NCBI GenBank assembly: GCA_937900725.1 | Contig: CALCFP010000398.1 | Location: 1 to 6,107, forward strand | DNA from: an uncultured Bacteroidota bacterium | Lineage (GTDB): Bacteria; Bacteroidota; Bacteroidia; Bacteroidales; SZUA-534 | Length of the DNA: 6,107 nt | Reading direction: 5' to 3' | Shown here: positions 5,955 through 6,107 of the stretch, piece by piece | Position numbering within the stretch: position 1 is the stretch's first letter | Layout: each line of letters starts with the position of its first letter | Made by a program: the position numbers and the translations under genes | Notes under the pieces: generated by a model | What the model was told of the DNA's origin: nothing | What the model saw: only the letters and a program-made list of their open reading frames with translations | Database searches by the model: none

Positions 5955-6107
5955 ATGAAAATCGATATATTTAAAATCAGTCTGTTGTGTGTTGTTTTCG
6001 GATGCGCTTGCACCGAAGGCATCGACATAGACCTTAACGAAGGTGAAAACAACCATTTGGTGGTCGATGGCGAAATAACAAACCTGCCCAAGGCCCACAG
6101 CGTGAGG
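5955..6107 (+). CDS. DUF4249-type lipoprotein (N-terminal part, cut by window edge)
   Basis: The first 51 codons of a lipoprotein that continues beyond the right edge. It starts with ATG five bases after the receptor stop codon, so the two are surely co-transcribed and perhaps translationally coupled. The N-terminus MKIDIFKISLLCVVFGCACTEG is a lipoprotein signal with two candidate lipidated Cys: C17 (VFGC) and C19. The mature start CTEGIDIDLNEG and then HLVVDGEITNLPKAHSV match the beginning of DUF4249 family proteins as I remember them (acidic IDxDL segment followed by LVVxGxITN), and alignment with those favours C19. DUF4249 proteins are commonly encoded directly after TonB-dependent receptors of this kind and are thought to be outer-membrane partners; their biochemical role is not established. 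The family call rests on a short N-terminal stretch plus context. Confidence 0.8.
   Translation, partial: MKIDIFKISLLCVVFGCACTEGIDIDLNEGENNHLVVDGEITNLPKAHSVR

Noticed and set aside
3583..6107. SusC/SusD-type glycan utilisation pair
   Set aside because: The receptor is far shorter than SusC (about 1000 residues) and the following lipoprotein begins like DUF4249, not SusD; no glycoside hydrolase is in the window.
1..6107. CRISPR array, tRNA or rRNA gene, insertion sequence or phage genes
   Set aside because: No direct repeat array, cloverleaf, transposase reading frame or terminal inverted repeats with target duplication were seen; coding genes fill nearly all the window.

Overview
This window looks like an ordinary chromosomal segment from a member of the Bacteroidota, probably a Bacteroidales-type organism that has a type IX secretion system (T9SS). 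The reasons are a secreted nuclease with a T9SS-type C-terminal sorting domain, a TonB-dependent receptor with an N-terminal carboxypeptidase-regulatory-like extension followed by a DUF4249-type lipoprotein, a TAnnTTTG-type -7 promoter element, and gene starts without Shine-Dalgarno sequences. No species can be named from the sequence alone.

Left half (1-2091), all on the minus strand. In transcription order there is a small Cys-rich lipoprotein of unknown function, closed by a strong hairpin terminator; then a LacI-family regulator; then the first 115 residues of a major facilitator superfamily transporter of the hexuronate/anion:cation symporter type, which runs off the left edge. The regulator and transporter form a sugar-acid uptake and control pair, probably for galacturonate or glucuronate (inference). 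The regulator has its own promoter. A 24-bp palindrome centred on CG lies between the -7 box and the ATG, so it is a good candidate for an autorepression operator.

Right half (2192-6107), all on the plus strand. A secreted endonuclease I-family enzyme carries an Ig-like domain and a T9SS tag. After 86 bp comes a TonB-dependent outer-membrane receptor of 788 residues, too short for SusC. After 5 bp comes the beginning of a DUF4249-type lipoprotein, cut by the right edge. The receptor and DUF4249 genes are almost certainly one operon. Whether the nuclease belongs to the same unit is open; if so, the three could release and import something derived from extracellular DNA, but the sequence does not show what the receptor binds.

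The 100-bp gap at 2092-2191 separates the two divergent halves and must hold both promoters. No rRNA, tRNA, CRISPR array, insertion sequence or phage gene is visible. I found no convincing new biological system. The most informative non-coding signals are the operator overlapping the lacI-type start and the nested inverted repeats at 1565-1618.
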